From Mageeibacillus sp. UBA5770 (lineage in GTDB: Bacteria; Bacillota_A; Clostridia; Saccharofermentanales; Saccharofermentanaceae), in contig DIEQ01000086.1 of NCBI GenBank assembly GCA_002418705.1, forward strand, positions 1 through 35,139: a stretch of DNA of 35,139 nucleotides, in the 5' to 3' direction. The position numbers and the translations under genes were made by a program. The notes below the pieces were generated by a model. That model was given only the letters and a program-made list of their open reading frames with translations. It was not told the origin of the DNA and searched no databases. Positions 1 through 8,478 of this stretch are shown one piece after another (the stretch's first letter is position 1; every line of letters starts with the position of its first letter).

Positions 1-2
1 TC

Positions 3-116
3 ATTTACTCCGCTGTAAATACATATGACGGCTTTTGCACCTGTAAAAATGTGGCAGAAGATTTTTCGCTGTACTATGTTCCGGCCATCGACTTGTTCCG
101 GCGGATCATGGTGTAG
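3..116 (+). CDS. C-terminal end of an alanine dehydrogenase-like protein (partial)
   Basis: The window opens inside an open frame that gives 37 residues before a TAG stop. The stretch VNTYDGFCTCKNVAEDF followed by SLYYVPAIDLF resembles the C-terminal tail of alanine dehydrogenases, where a (V/I)NT-x-x-G-x-(V/T)-x-x-x-x-VAE segment is followed by a Tyr-x-Pro end. Alanine dehydrogenase interconverts alanine and pyruvate with NADH. Only the tail is present, so neither the Rossmann fold nor the active site can be checked. It converges with the AraC gene that ends at 179. The call rests on pattern memory of the family tail and could be wrong; the open frame and the stop are directly visible. Confidence 0.42.
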   Translation: MYSAVNTYDGFCTCKNVAEDFSLYYVPAIDLFRRIMV

Positions 117-178
117 ATCAGTGATCCGAGCATAATAAGCGCGAATACGGATCCGGTAAGCCGAATGATTCCCGGATA

Positions 179-1021
179 CTATAAAGGGTACCTGCGGAAC
201 CTGTCGGGCGGAATGCCGACTTTTTTTGAAAAAGAACTGATAAAGTTGGACTCACTGTTGAACCCGACTTTGAAGGCTATTTCTTTGATCGGGCAGGATG
301 TTGTCTTTAACAGCATCTTTGCATTGTCGATGCCTAAATTAATTAAATAGTGATATGGTGAGTATCCGAACCTTTCTTTAAATTGCCGCGAAAAATGAAA
401 AATGCTTAAATTGGCATGCTTTGCCATATCGTCTAAAGAAATGTTCCTTGAATAGTTTTCACGAATGAAGTTGATTGACTTGTTGATCTCATCGACAGGA
501 TCCGATGAATCAAAATCAATAGGCGGGGCAACGAGCTCGCATAAAGCACGATAGATAACCCATGAATAATAGGTCTCGCTTAATGTTTTGCCATTGCGGC
601 TTGATATCACCAGACTATTCATGATTTCAGACACATTTGTGTTTTTCCCGATATTAAAGACAAGTCCTCGATTTTTGGTTACATATTTATGCATCTTATC
701 GGCAAGAATACCGTCAAAATGAAGCCAGATCATTTCCAGTGACTGAATAGCATAATAGCGATGCGGCAGATGGCAGTTGAGGAAAACGAGATCCGCTTCA
801 ACGGCGGTCAGTGACTTGCCTTCTGATTCAATGCCGCATTTGCCTTTCAAGATATACATGAGCAGATAATTATTGTAATCACTGCGATTGACGTCGTATC
901 CATTCAAGCAGCGGAAGTGGCCACACCCGAACGGATAAAAAAACAAATTTTCGGCTGTGACCGATGGCGTGAAAAAAGAATAGTACGAGCCAGGGAGAAC
1001 ACCTTTTTCGTTGCTGATCAT
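179..1021 (-). CDS. AraC family transcriptional regulator
   Basis: A 280-residue protein with an N-terminal ligand-sensing region and a C-terminal AraC double helix-turn-helix. The sensor part resembles an AraC-type cupin (hydrophobic strands and HRYYAIQSLEMIWLHFDG around residues 85-105). The DNA-binding domain covers about residues 180-280 and shows the usual blocks: ISLDDMAKHANLSIFHFSRQF, then FGYSPYHYL, then IKEIAFKVGFNSESNFISSFSKK and a final GIPPDRFRR. Members of this family usually activate a neighbouring catabolic gene when bound to a small molecule. The gene is divergent from the corrinoid methyltransferase pair starting at 1272, across a 250-bp AT-rich gap, so control of methyl-group utilisation is the natural inference. 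The ligand cannot be read from sequence. Confidence 0.9.
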   Translation of the reverse strand: MISNEKGVLPGSYYSFFTPSVTAENLFFYPFGCGHFRCLNGYDVNRSDYNNYLLMYILKGKCGIESEGKSLTAVEADLVFLNCHLPHRYYAIQSLEMIWLHFDGILADKMHKYVTKNRGLVFNIGKNTNVSEIMNSLVISSRNGKTLSETYYSWVIYRALCELVAPPIDFDSSDPVDEINKSINFIRENYSRNISLDDMAKHANLSIFHFSRQFKERFGYSPYHYLINLGIDNAKMLLKTTSCPIKEIAFKVGFNSESNFISSFSKKVGIPPDRFRRYPL

Positions 1022-1271
1022 AATATCACCTGTGCCTTTTGCTTCATTATACTTTTTCCTCTATATTACGGCAATAACTTAATGGTGAGCAAGATTTCTA
1101 AGTTTAACAGCAAGTTTGCCTATTTCTATTTACATCGGACCAATCTACAATCTAGATAAAAGCAATTCACAAACAGACATAAAAAACAACAATATAACTA
1201 AATAATGAGCAATTTGTTTGCGAAAAAATTTTCAAATTACGAAAAATACAACAAGAAAAGGGTGTAGAGAT
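1022..1271. promoter_or_regulatory. Divergent AraC / methyltransferase intergenic region
   Basis: This 250-bp AT-rich gap must hold the promoters of both divergent genes. A notable feature is an imperfect inverted repeat, AATTTG near 1210 and CAAATT near 1234, around a run of A and T. The related segments AGCAAGATTT and AGCAAGTTTG near 1090-1115 could be AraC half-sites in direct orientation. No convincing consensus -35/-10 pair was found for the methyltransferase gene, which fits activator-dependent expression. Assignment is inference. Confidence 0.35.
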
Positions 1272-2534
1272 ATGAATTCGAGAGAGCGTATTTTGGCAGC
1301 AATAAATCATAAAATACCTGACAAAGTACCTGTGGACTTTGGCGCAACCGGTCAGACGGGAATCAATGCATCTGCGTTGTACCGACTTAGAAAACATTAC
1401 GGATTAGAAGAAAAACCGGTGGATATATTTGAAATTATGCAGATGCTCGGTATAGTCGATGAAGATCTGCGCAGTATTATCGGTTCTGATGTGATTGGAA
1501 TGAATCACCCGATTGATTCGCTTGGCAATCCAATCGCACCAAAGCAGATTTTTAAAATGCCTGACGGAACGCCCACTTATATCAGTTCAAAAAATACCTA
1601 CGATATCCTTAATAATGGAGCCATACAGCTATATCCGCAGGGGGACCGGACCGCCCCTCCGAGTGCGTACATGCCGAGCGGCGGATCTTTTTTCGACATA
1701 ATCGATCGATCAGAAGAGGTTGATGAAGATAATCTATATGCCGTAGAGGATTTTAAGGAATTGTATCCTGTTTTGAGCGATGAGTCGGCTGCCTATTTCG
1801 AAAAAGAGTCCGGACGTCTCTTTGACACGACAGAATATGCCATAGTCGGCAACCTCGGCGGCGGCGGGCTTGGTGATCCTGGCACGATACCGGGACCTTT
1901 CGAAAAACATCCGAAGGGAATACGAAGTTTTGATGAATTTATAATGGCACAGATCCTATATCCGGATTACATCAAAGAGCTTTTCGAAATGCAGACGCAG
2001 GTCATGCTCAAAAATCTGGAAATATATCGCCAGGCAGTGGGGAACAGAATTCAGATAGTCTGGATCAGCGGAACCGATTTTGGCACCCAGAATTCGGAAT
2101 TCCTCTCCCGTGATCTTTTCCAGAAGTTATATAAGCCTTACTACAAAAGAATCAATGACTGGGTTCATAACAATACGCAGTGGAAAACATTCTATCATTC
2201 ATGCGGCTGCGTTGTGGATTTGCTTGATGACTTTGTCGATATGGGAATGGACATTCTCAATCCTGTCCAACTGTCAGCGAACAGGATGGATGCAAGAATG
2301 CTCAAAGACAAGTATGGCGAAAAGCTGGTTTTCTGGGGCGGCGGTGTTGATACTCAGCTTACTCTTCCAACTGGAACACCTAAGGAAGTATACGACGAAG
2401 TAATCAAGAGATGCGAAATATTCTCTCCCAATGGCGGTTATGTCTTTGCTGCCATACATAATATAATCGCGAAAGTTCCGCCGCAAAATCTGACAGCTAT
2501 GTTTGCGGCAGTTAATGACTTCAGGCACAGATAA
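1272..2534 (+). CDS. UroD-fold corrinoid-dependent methyltransferase (MtaA/CmuA/MtbA superfamily)
   Basis: A 420-residue protein of the uroporphyrinogen decarboxylase-like superfamily that moves methyl groups between a methylated substrate, a corrinoid protein and a thiol or folate acceptor. The N-terminus (RERILAAINHKIPDKVPVDF) is typical of the catabolic methyltransferase branch rather than heme synthesis. The zinc-type His-x-Cys motif is present as HSCGC at residues 309-313. The start is the ATG at 1272 because AAAAGGG lies about 9 nt upstream; an upstream in-frame ATG at 1218 lacks a site. It lies 33 nt before a corrinoid-protein gene, so the two probably form a substrate-specific methyltransferase pair. 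The roughly 420-residue length suggests the substrate-side enzyme (MT1-like). The methyl donor is unknown. Confidence 0.85.
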   Translation: MNSRERILAAINHKIPDKVPVDFGATGQTGINASALYRLRKHYGLEEKPVDIFEIMQMLGIVDEDLRSIIGSDVIGMNHPIDSLGNPIAPKQIFKMPDGTPTYISSKNTYDILNNGAIQLYPQGDRTAPPSAYMPSGGSFFDIIDRSEEVDEDNLYAVEDFKELYPVLSDESAAYFEKESGRLFDTTEYAIVGNLGGGGLGDPGTIPGPFEKHPKGIRSFDEFIMAQILYPDYIKELFEMQTQVMLKNLEIYRQAVGNRIQIVWISGTDFGTQNSEFLSRDLFQKLYKPYYKRINDWVHNNTQWKTFYHSCGCVVDLLDDFVDMGMDILNPVQLSANRMDARMLKDKYGEKLVFWGGGVDTQLTLPTGTPKEVYDEVIKRCEIFSPNGGYVFAAIHNIIAKVPPQNLTAMFAAVNDFRHR

Positions 2535-2567
2535 GAAAACCAGTCATTCTATCGGAGGAACTTACAG

Positions 2568-3206
2568 GTGGATATGCAGGATATTTGTTTAGCCGTCGAG
2601 CAGGGACGAGGAAAACTCGTCAGGGATCTTGTTAACCGGGCAGCAGCAGATGGAGTGTCTGTTCAAACGATCCTGGACTGCGGATTAATTCGTGCTATGA
2701 ATATTGTCGGAGAGAAATTTCGATTGAATCAGGTATATGTTCCGGAAATGCTGGTAGCAGCCCGGGCCATGAACTTGGGATTATCGATACTTGAACCCAT
2801 GCTAATTGCATCAGGTGTAAAACCGATAGGAAAGGTTGTCATCGGTACCGTTCGCGGCGATCTCCATGACATCGGTAAAAACCTTGTGGCGATGATGATG
2901 AAGGGAATGGGGGCTATTGTTTATGACCTTGGCGTTGATGTCCCGGAGCAAACATATATCGAAAAGGCTCAGGAAGTTGGCGCAGATATCATTTGTCTTT
3001 CCGCATTGCTTACTACAACAATGCCCGCGATGGAGGATGTTATAAACGCATTTAAAAATGCCGGGTTACGTAATAAATACTATATTATGGTCGGAGGTGC
3101 TCCGGTTAGCCGGACATTCGCTTATAGGATCGGTGCTGATATTTATACATCCAATGCCAGTGAAGCCGCAGAGGCTGCAAAAGCGCACCTCCTCTTGAAA
3201 GAATAG
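2568..3206 (+). CDS. Corrinoid (vitamin B12)-binding methyltransferase protein
   Basis: A 212-residue corrinoid carrier of the MtaC/MtbC/MttC type. Residues 1-85 form the helical B12-binding cap. Residues 88-212 form the cobalamin-binding Rossmann-like domain with the base-off/His-on signature D98-L-H100-D-I-G103, followed by the usual VDVPEQTYIEKA and SALLTTTMPAMEDVI stretches. H100 should coordinate cobalt. The start is GTG at 2568, placed by GGAGGAA seven nt upstream; an ATG two codons later is possible. It shuttles a methyl group on Co(III) between the preceding UroD-fold enzyme and an acceptor-side methyltransferase, for which the gene at 6659 is a candidate. No reductive activator (RamA/ACE type) is visible here. 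Confidence 0.93.
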   Translation: MDMQDICLAVEQGRGKLVRDLVNRAAADGVSVQTILDCGLIRAMNIVGEKFRLNQVYVPEMLVAARAMNLGLSILEPMLIASGVKPIGKVVIGTVRGDLHDIGKNLVAMMMKGMGAIVYDLGVDVPEQTYIEKAQEVGADIICLSALLTTTMPAMEDVINAFKNAGLRNKYYIMVGGAPVSRTFAYRIGADIYTSNASEAAEAAKAHLLLKE

Positions 3207-3299
3207 AAGTAAGAGACCTTTAATTGAATTCATATCCCTAGGGGTGGATCACACTTTTTTCTCTTTTTGTGTACCTCTCCTGTTCGATGATGCCTGATT

Positions 3300-3343
3300 A
3301 GCCGGAATGAACCGTATCATTTCGGCTGGCCGGGTATTTTTTT
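3300..3343 (+). terminator. Probable terminator of the methyltransferase pair
   Basis: An 11-bp stem (3300-3310 with 3317-3327, one G-U pair) with a six-base loop is followed nine bases later by seven T residues (3337-3343). The gap between stem and T run makes it an imperfect intrinsic terminator. Confidence 0.5.
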
Positions 3344-3377
3344 GATTAGGGAGAAGTTCTCCCGCGTTATAAAACGC

Positions 3378-3386
3378 TGATATAAT
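3378..3386 (+). promoter_or_regulatory. Extended -10 promoter for the Lon-like protease
   Basis: TGATATAAT matches the extended -10 form TGnTATAAT exactly and lies 87 bp before the protease start. No good -35 hexamer is seen at 17-18 bp, as is common for extended -10 promoters. Confidence 0.55.
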
Positions 3387-3472
3387 GTAAGTAATAAAGG
3401 CTGCCATCGTCTTGTGCCAGATAAATGATCGGTGTCCGAAGCAAGGGGCATCATCGCTTTGAGGAGGACTAT

Positions 3473-5944
3473 ATGGAACATGCAGATCAATTCGCCATTC
3501 CACCGGAAAAACTGAAAAAAGTCTGCAGTTGTGACGAGGAACTAAGCTTCTGCACTACCTCTCTCGACGTTCCGCCGCGCAACGGTGTGATCGGACAGGA
3601 TCGAGCGGTCAGGTCGATGGGTTTTGGACTTTCAATGGATGCTCCGGGATATAATATCTTCGTATCTGGGCAGCCCGGTACAGGTAAGACAACATATGTC
3701 CAGTCCATTATTTCCCAGATAGCCCCCGCCTTACCCACACCTGAGGACTGGTGTTATGTCTATAATTTCAGCGATAAGGACAATCCCGTGGCAATTTCCC
3801 TGCCAGCCGGTCAGGGTCGTATTTTTCAGAAAGATATGGCAGAAATGATTGCAGAACTCAGGCTGTCGATCCCAAAGGCATTTGAGGGCAGCGATTATGA
3901 GCAGAAGAAGGATATGATTGAGGCAGCTTTTCGGGAGCATATGCAGAATCGCTTCAATGAACTGCAGAAAGAAGCCGCCCTGATAAGCTTTTCCATAGAA
4001 CAGACCCCGGGGAAAGTGATTCTTTTGCCGGTTAAAGACGGCAAACCAATCTCCGGCGAGGATTTCGAGAAGCTTCCGCCGGAGGAACGCAAGGATTTTG
4101 AGGAAAAGAGCAATCAGTTTGAGAAAAAACTGGAAGAGGCCCTGCGCGAAAGTAAAGTGGTTGAGAAGCAGGCGAATGAAGATATCAGCGAACTTGAAAA
4201 GAAGATATCGTTTGCGGTCATTGAACCCCTGATAACCAGACTAATGAAAAAGTATGAAAGCATCCCCCGGATTGGTCAGTACCTTGATGTCGTCTCAAAG
4301 GACATTGAGGAAAAACATGAATTATTCCAGGAAAAAGCTGCATCGGCTGCCCGGCCGAAGGTCTTTCTCGTGCAGCGGGATGAAGTGAATCAATTTACAC
4401 GATACAGCGTTAATCTTTTTGTAAATAATGAAAAAACTTCCGGAGCTCCGGTTGTGATCGAGCCGTTTCCCAATTATTATAATTTGTTCGGCAAGATCGA
4501 ATACAAGAACCAGTTAATGGCCGTCAGCACGGACTTCACGATGGTAAAATCCGGTGCGGTCCATAGGGCAAACGGCGGGTACCTGATTCTGCAGGCTAAG
4601 GATATCCTTACAGAACCGTTGGTCTGGGAGCCCTTGAAGCGGGTTCTCAAATACCGCCAGGCGATTGTCGAGAACATCGGTGAACAGTATCAGCTTGTGC
4701 CGACTGAAACTATAAGAATGGAACCAATCCCCATTAAGCTCAAGGTTATCCTGATAGGAAGCCCCCTTTTCTATTACTATCTGACTGAAGACGAAGATTT
4801 CACAAAGCTCTTTAAGGTAAAGGTGGATTTTGATGTCGAGATGCCCCGCAATCCGGATAACCTCTGTAAATACGCCTCCTTTGTCGGTTCGCTTTGTCAA
4901 AAAGAGAACCTGAAGTATTTTGACCGTTCCGGGCTTGCACGGATTATTGAGTACGGATCGAGGCTGGCCGGCGACCAGAACAAGCTGTCGACCCGATTCA
5001 ACGAAGTCGGGGAAATTGTCTATGAATCAATCGCGCTGGCCAAGGCTGAAGGGGTTACGGCTGTTGAGGCTTCGCATGTTGACAAGGCAATCCGCGAACG
5101 GCGCTACCGTTTCAACAGGATTGAAGAAAAGATCCAGGAGATGATCGTTCAGGACCAGATTTTCATCGGTACATCAGGATCAGTTATCGGTCAGGTAAAC
5201 GGGCTGTCCGTGATTGACCTGGGCGGGTATGCCTTTGGCCGGCCCTCCCGGATTACCGCTGTTACTTATATTGGGCGCGGCGGTGTAATCAACATTGAAC
5301 GGGAGACCGAAATGAGCGGCAGTATCCACTCAAAAGGTGTATTCACGCTGGCCGGATATCTTGGTGCGAAGTTCGCGCAGGATAAGCCGCTTGGTCTGAC
5401 CGCCCAGATCACCTTTGAACAGAATTATGAAGGTGTCGAGGGCGACAGTGCCTCGAGCACCGAATTGTATGCGATCCTTTCGAGCCTGGCCGACGTACCT
5501 TTGAAGCAGAGTCTGGCAGTCACCGGATCAGTGAACCAGCACGGCGAGATACAGCCGATCGGCGGTGTAACCGAGAAGATCGAGGGCTTCTTCGATATCT
5601 GCGCAGCAAAGGGCCTAACCGGTGAACAGGGTGTTATTATCCCGGCAAGTAATATTGAGAACCTTATGCTTAAGGATGAAATCCTCGATGCTGTTCGGGA
5701 GAAAAAATTCCATATGTATGCCGTCAGGACGATTGAGGAGGGGATCGAACTTTTGAGCGGCATTCCGGCAGGCAAACGTGATGAAAACGGCTGTTTTCCG
5801 GAGGGGAGTGTGTTCTGCCGTGCCGACCGGAAGCTCAAGGAATTTCACAGGCGAATTGCCTACGATGCTGGCGAGGGCATTCGAGCGGGCAGCCACAGGA
5901 TTACGAGTCGTTCGGACGATGATGACAACAGCTTTTCAGAGTGA
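3473..5944 (+). CDS. Lon-like ATP-dependent protease (AAA ATPase + S16 peptidase)
   Basis: An 823-residue AAA+ protease of the LonB/LonC-like group (COG1067 type) that should unfold and degrade cytosolic proteins. Walker A is GQPGTGKT at residues 66-73. A helical insertion with charged, coiled-coil character lies at about residues 140-290. The C-terminal third is the S16 peptidase domain, with the catalytic serine in EGDSASST and the lysine in GGVTEKIEGF. It lacks the long N-terminal substrate domain of classical LonA. The start at 3473 has GAGGAGG five nt upstream; an in-frame ATG at 3425 has no site. The last 25 residues are Asp/Ser-rich and poorly conserved looking. It appears to be transcribed alone, with ThpR just downstream. 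Confidence 0.93.
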   Translation: MEHADQFAIPPEKLKKVCSCDEELSFCTTSLDVPPRNGVIGQDRAVRSMGFGLSMDAPGYNIFVSGQPGTGKTTYVQSIISQIAPALPTPEDWCYVYNFSDKDNPVAISLPAGQGRIFQKDMAEMIAELRLSIPKAFEGSDYEQKKDMIEAAFREHMQNRFNELQKEAALISFSIEQTPGKVILLPVKDGKPISGEDFEKLPPEERKDFEEKSNQFEKKLEEALRESKVVEKQANEDISELEKKISFAVIEPLITRLMKKYESIPRIGQYLDVVSKDIEEKHELFQEKAASAARPKVFLVQRDEVNQFTRYSVNLFVNNEKTSGAPVVIEPFPNYYNLFGKIEYKNQLMAVSTDFTMVKSGAVHRANGGYLILQAKDILTEPLVWEPLKRVLKYRQAIVENIGEQYQLVPTETIRMEPIPIKLKVILIGSPLFYYYLTEDEDFTKLFKVKVDFDVEMPRNPDNLCKYASFVGSLCQKENLKYFDRSGLARIIEYGSRLAGDQNKLSTRFNEVGEIVYESIALAKAEGVTAVEASHVDKAIRERRYRFNRIEEKIQEMIVQDQIFIGTSGSVIGQVNGLSVIDLGGYAFGRPSRITAVTYIGRGGVINIERETEMSGSIHSKGVFTLAGYLGAKFAQDKPLGLTAQITFEQNYEGVEGDSASSTELYAILSSLADVPLKQSLAVTGSVNQHGEIQPIGGVTEKIEGFFDICAAKGLTGEQGVIIPASNIENLMLKDEILDAVREKKFHMYAVRTIEEGIELLSGIPAGKRDENGCFPEGSVFCRADRKLKEFHRRIAYDAGEGIRAGSHRITSRSDDDDNSFSE

Positions 5945-5989
5945 TTTCATCTGAAATCACGGCTGATATTTTTGAAAGGAATCAGAGTC

Positions 5990-6520
5990 ATGCGTCTTTT
6001 CATCGGCATAAAAACGGGATGTGAAGGTTACCTGTCTTCTTTGCAGGCTGAAGTCAGGAAAGCAGGGAACGGCAGCTTTACAGAAACAGAAAAATTACAT
6101 ATAACTCTTCGATTTTTAGGTGAGGTTTTGCCTCCGCGTGTAGAGGATATATGCAGTGCATTGGCTGAGACGGGGGGACATGTGTTTTCTCTGGAGTGCC
6201 GGGGGATCGAGGTGTTCAAACGGGGAAGAATCGTGTCGGCCAAAGTAGGAGGAGAACTGAAAAAACTGTCAGCCTTTCATAAACGGCTTGAGTCAGCGCT
6301 CGAAAAAAGAGGGTTTGAGAGACCGGAAAGGGAATGGTGCCCGCATATAACACTTGCCCGCAATTTTCAGGCATTCGGGAAATATAGCTTTAACGAGGTT
6401 TTTGAGGCCGGCTGTGTATTTGCCGTACAGGAAGTTATTCTTTTTGAAAGCCGCCAGAATGCCGGACGTTCTGAATACATACCCTTGTATGTACACAGGC
6501 TTGATCAGCCCGACTCCTGA
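5990..6520 (+). CDS. thpR: RNA 2',3'-cyclic phosphodiesterase (2H family)
   Basis: A 176-residue 2H phosphoesterase. The two catalytic His-x-Thr motifs are clear: H37-I-T39 in LHITLRFLG and H119-I-T121 in CPHITLAR. The family hydrolyses 2',3'-cyclic phosphates on RNA ends and is historically called 2'-5' RNA ligase. The length matches bacterial ThpR. The ATG at 5990 is chosen because AAAGGA lies nine nt upstream; a TTG six codons earlier overlaps that site. It follows the Lon-like gene by 45 nt and may share its transcript. Confidence 0.92.
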   Translation: MRLFIGIKTGCEGYLSSLQAEVRKAGNGSFTETEKLHITLRFLGEVLPPRVEDICSALAETGGHVFSLECRGIEVFKRGRIVSAKVGGELKKLSAFHKRLESALEKRGFERPEREWCPHITLARNFQAFGKYSFNEVFEAGCVFAVQEVILFESRQNAGRSEYIPLYVHRLDQPDS

Positions 6521-6561
6521 TTTTGCTGTGTTTTCCAGAGGGACCACTTACTGAAGAAATG

Positions 6562-6589
6562 TTGATATAGCCTGAACTCGATCTATAAT
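6562..6589 (+). promoter_or_regulatory. Sigma-A promoter for the second UroD-type methyltransferase
   Basis: TTGATA (6562-6567) and TATAAT (6584-6589) are separated by 16 bp, 70 bp upstream of the start codon at 6659. Confidence 0.65.
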
Positions 6590-6658
6590 GAAGACAATAC
6601 TATTCTCATGTCACATGAAAATTTAATTTTAAAATGTGCAGGCCGTAAGGAGAAGACT

Positions 6659-7669
6659 ATGATGACGCAGAAGGAACTTTTCTATAATCGTCTGGCGGGA
6701 AAGCCGGTTGATAAAGTACCGAACCTGAATATTGTCATGCTGTTTGCAGCTAAATATGCCGGCGTGCCATACGGTAAATTCTGTTCTGACTACCGCTTCC
6801 TGGTGGAAGCGCAGGAGAAAACGGCAGAAGATTTTGGCATCGACATTCTTTCCGCCATGTCAGATCCATATCGGGAAACATACGATTTTGGTGCCGATGT
6901 TGTTTTTACGGAAGATAATCTGCCCATATGTAAGAGTGCGTTCCTTAAGGGACCGGAAGATTTTTCAAAGATTAAGCTGTGGGAACCCCTTGAATCAACC
7001 CGCATGCTGGACCGCATCCGTGCCGTAGAGATGTTCAAGCGGGATATGGGTAATAAATATCCGATATTAGGCTGGATCGAAGGCCCGCTGGCGGAATTTA
7101 TGGATCTCGCGACAGTGAGTGACGGCATGATGCTGCTTATGGATGAGCCTGAAGCCGTCCTGGAAGCCATGGAACGGATAACGGAACAGGGAATTCTCTG
7201 TGCAAAAGCTCAGATTGCAGCAGGAGCAGACGTGATCGGCATCGGTGATGCGGTAGCGTCCCTTATCGGGTCTGGCCTCTATAGAGATATGGTCATGCCG
7301 CTCGAAAAGAAAATGATCGATGCCATACACTCGATGGGCGCTAAGACGAAGCTCCACATCTGTGGTGACATCAATCATCTTCTGCCCGATATGATCGACA
7401 TCGGATCGGACATTATTGATATTGATTTTATGGTGGATTACGAAAATGCCATGGCCATATCAGCAGGAAAATGCTCGATATGCGGTCATATGAATCCCGT
7501 CAAGGTCATCCTGCAGGGTACACCTGAGGAAGTTCGCCAATGGACCCGATACTGTGTTGAAAAAGGAAACAGCACAAGCTTTGTAAGCGGCGGCTGCGAG
7601 GTCCCGAAAATGACTCCGTATGAGAATTTGAAGGCTGTGGATGAAGAGCTTCGGGCGATGAGCCGTTGA
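6659..7669 (+). CDS. UroD-fold methylcobamide methyltransferase (MtaA/CmuA type)
   Basis: A 336-residue UroD-like methyltransferase, the length of MtaA/MtbA enzymes that take the methyl group from a corrinoid protein. The zinc-binding H-x-C-(n)-C set is intact: H233-I-C235 and C313 in SGGCEVP. The N-terminus MTQKELFYNRLAGKPVDKVPN is typical. Two ATG codons stand at 6659 and 6662, with AAGGAG at 6647-6652 serving either. It has its own promoter, so it may act with more than one corrinoid protein, including the one at 2568, with which it could complete a methyl-transfer chain. The acceptor (tetrahydrofolate or a thiol) is not readable. This enzyme and the 420-residue one at 1272 are different subfamilies, not a recent duplication. 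Confidence 0.86.
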   Translation: MMTQKELFYNRLAGKPVDKVPNLNIVMLFAAKYAGVPYGKFCSDYRFLVEAQEKTAEDFGIDILSAMSDPYRETYDFGADVVFTEDNLPICKSAFLKGPEDFSKIKLWEPLESTRMLDRIRAVEMFKRDMGNKYPILGWIEGPLAEFMDLATVSDGMMLLMDEPEAVLEAMERITEQGILCAKAQIAAGADVIGIGDAVASLIGSGLYRDMVMPLEKKMIDAIHSMGAKTKLHICGDINHLLPDMIDIGSDIIDIDFMVDYENAMAISAGKCSICGHMNPVKVILQGTPEEVRQWTRYCVEKGNSTSFVSGGCEVPKMTPYENLKAVDEELRAMSR

Positions 7670-7706
7670 AGACGCCCCTTTGGGATTCGCTGATTTAACA
7701 AACGGA

Positions 7707-8021
7707 TTATTTTTCGATCGAAATTGTTACGTCTTTCGGCAGCGCCAGACCGCAGGCAACTTCCATTCCCTTAATAATCGCTGTGGGAACCGGGCACGCC
7801 AGATGTCTGACGTGTTTTTGCGCAGCTCCATAGACTGCGGATGTGCTGTATTTGGCGAAACACTCCGTATAGCCGTCGAGCTCTGTAAGTTCGTCCTGCA
7901 TGGCCCTGATGTGCGGGCACTGCGAATCTATCACCACCTGAACAGTCTGCTCTTCGTCAGCTGTAACAGTGAGCGTTGTATTCAGTCCGCAGATTCCGGG
8001 TAAGACATGTACTGCTGCCAT
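7707..8021 (-). CDS. Small conserved cysteine-containing protein (DUF6951-like)
   Basis: A 104-residue protein I cannot assign a function. It resembles, from memory, the DUF6951 family of small proteins in anaerobic bacteria and archaea. Visible landmarks are PGICGLNTTL, DSQCPHI, TECFAKY, HVRHLACPVPTAI and the end GLALPKDVTISIEK. Four cysteines are spread over the chain, and the HLACPVP block looks functionally constrained, suggesting metal or thiol chemistry. The start is the ATG at 8021, preceded by AGGAGGAAA; a much longer upstream frame has no ribosome site. It is 58 nt downstream of the YwbE-like gene on the same strand and convergent with the methyltransferase gene. A link to corrinoid metabolism is only an inference from position. 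Confidence 0.75.
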   Translation of the reverse strand: MAAVHVLPGICGLNTTLTVTADEEQTVQVVIDSQCPHIRAMQDELTELDGYTECFAKYSTSAVYGAAQKHVRHLACPVPTAIIKGMEVACGLALPKDVTISIEK

Positions 8022-8079
8022 ATGATTTCCTCCTGAGCTTATATTTATTACCTTCAAACGCGAGCATTTTTGCGTGCTG

Positions 8080-8274
8080 TCAGAGAATGTTCTGAACCCT
8101 GCCGACCATATCGTTTTCATCGAGCATGACTTTGATTCCGTGGGGATGGGTAACGCTGTTTGTCAGGATGCGTTTCACGTGTCCTCTTGTCAGTTTACCG
8201 GATCCCTGGTCAGCTTTGAGCACAATATCGACCAACATGCCGATCTTAATTGCATTACGGTTTTGTCCGTTCAT
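8080..8274 (-). CDS. YwbE family protein
   Basis: A 64-residue protein with the hallmark blocks of the YwbE/DUF2196 family: NAIKIGMLVDIVLK, DQGSGKLTRGHVKRILT and HPHGIKVML. The family has a small SH3/KOW-like fold and no established role. The start at 8274 follows AAAGG by eight nt; a start eight codons upstream lacks a better site. It heads a two-gene minus-strand unit with the small cysteine protein. Confidence 0.88.
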   Translation of the reverse strand: MNGQNRNAIKIGMLVDIVLKADQGSGKLTRGHVKRILTNSVTHPHGIKVMLDENDMVGRVQNIL

Positions 8275-8478
8275 TTTTACGACCTTTCTGTAAACCATTC
8301 ATTGCCTTTTGATATATTCTATGTTGATTACATGTGGAAGTAAAGAACATACCGGGATACGATGAGCCGCTTCTGCCGCACACTTTTGCCCCGATATGAA
8401 AACAAATCGGCCAAAATGAGATAAAATGAGTTCATACAGTCTGGCCGGACATATGTGATTTACAGATGGGAGAACAGT

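Noticed and set aside
74..178. In-frame open stretch of 34 codons after the AraC stop on the minus strand, reading like a membrane helix (GSVFALIMLGSLIYTMIRR).
   Set aside because: It has no ribosome site or full-length partner and overlaps the plus-strand alanine dehydrogenase-like tail in part. Probably a chance hydrophobic frame, though a gene remnant cannot be excluded.
3233..3250. CCCTAGGGG palindrome resembling a CsoR-type operator.
   Set aside because: Spacing and flanks do not match the two sites at 23655 and 28400, and it lies after a gene rather than in a promoter.
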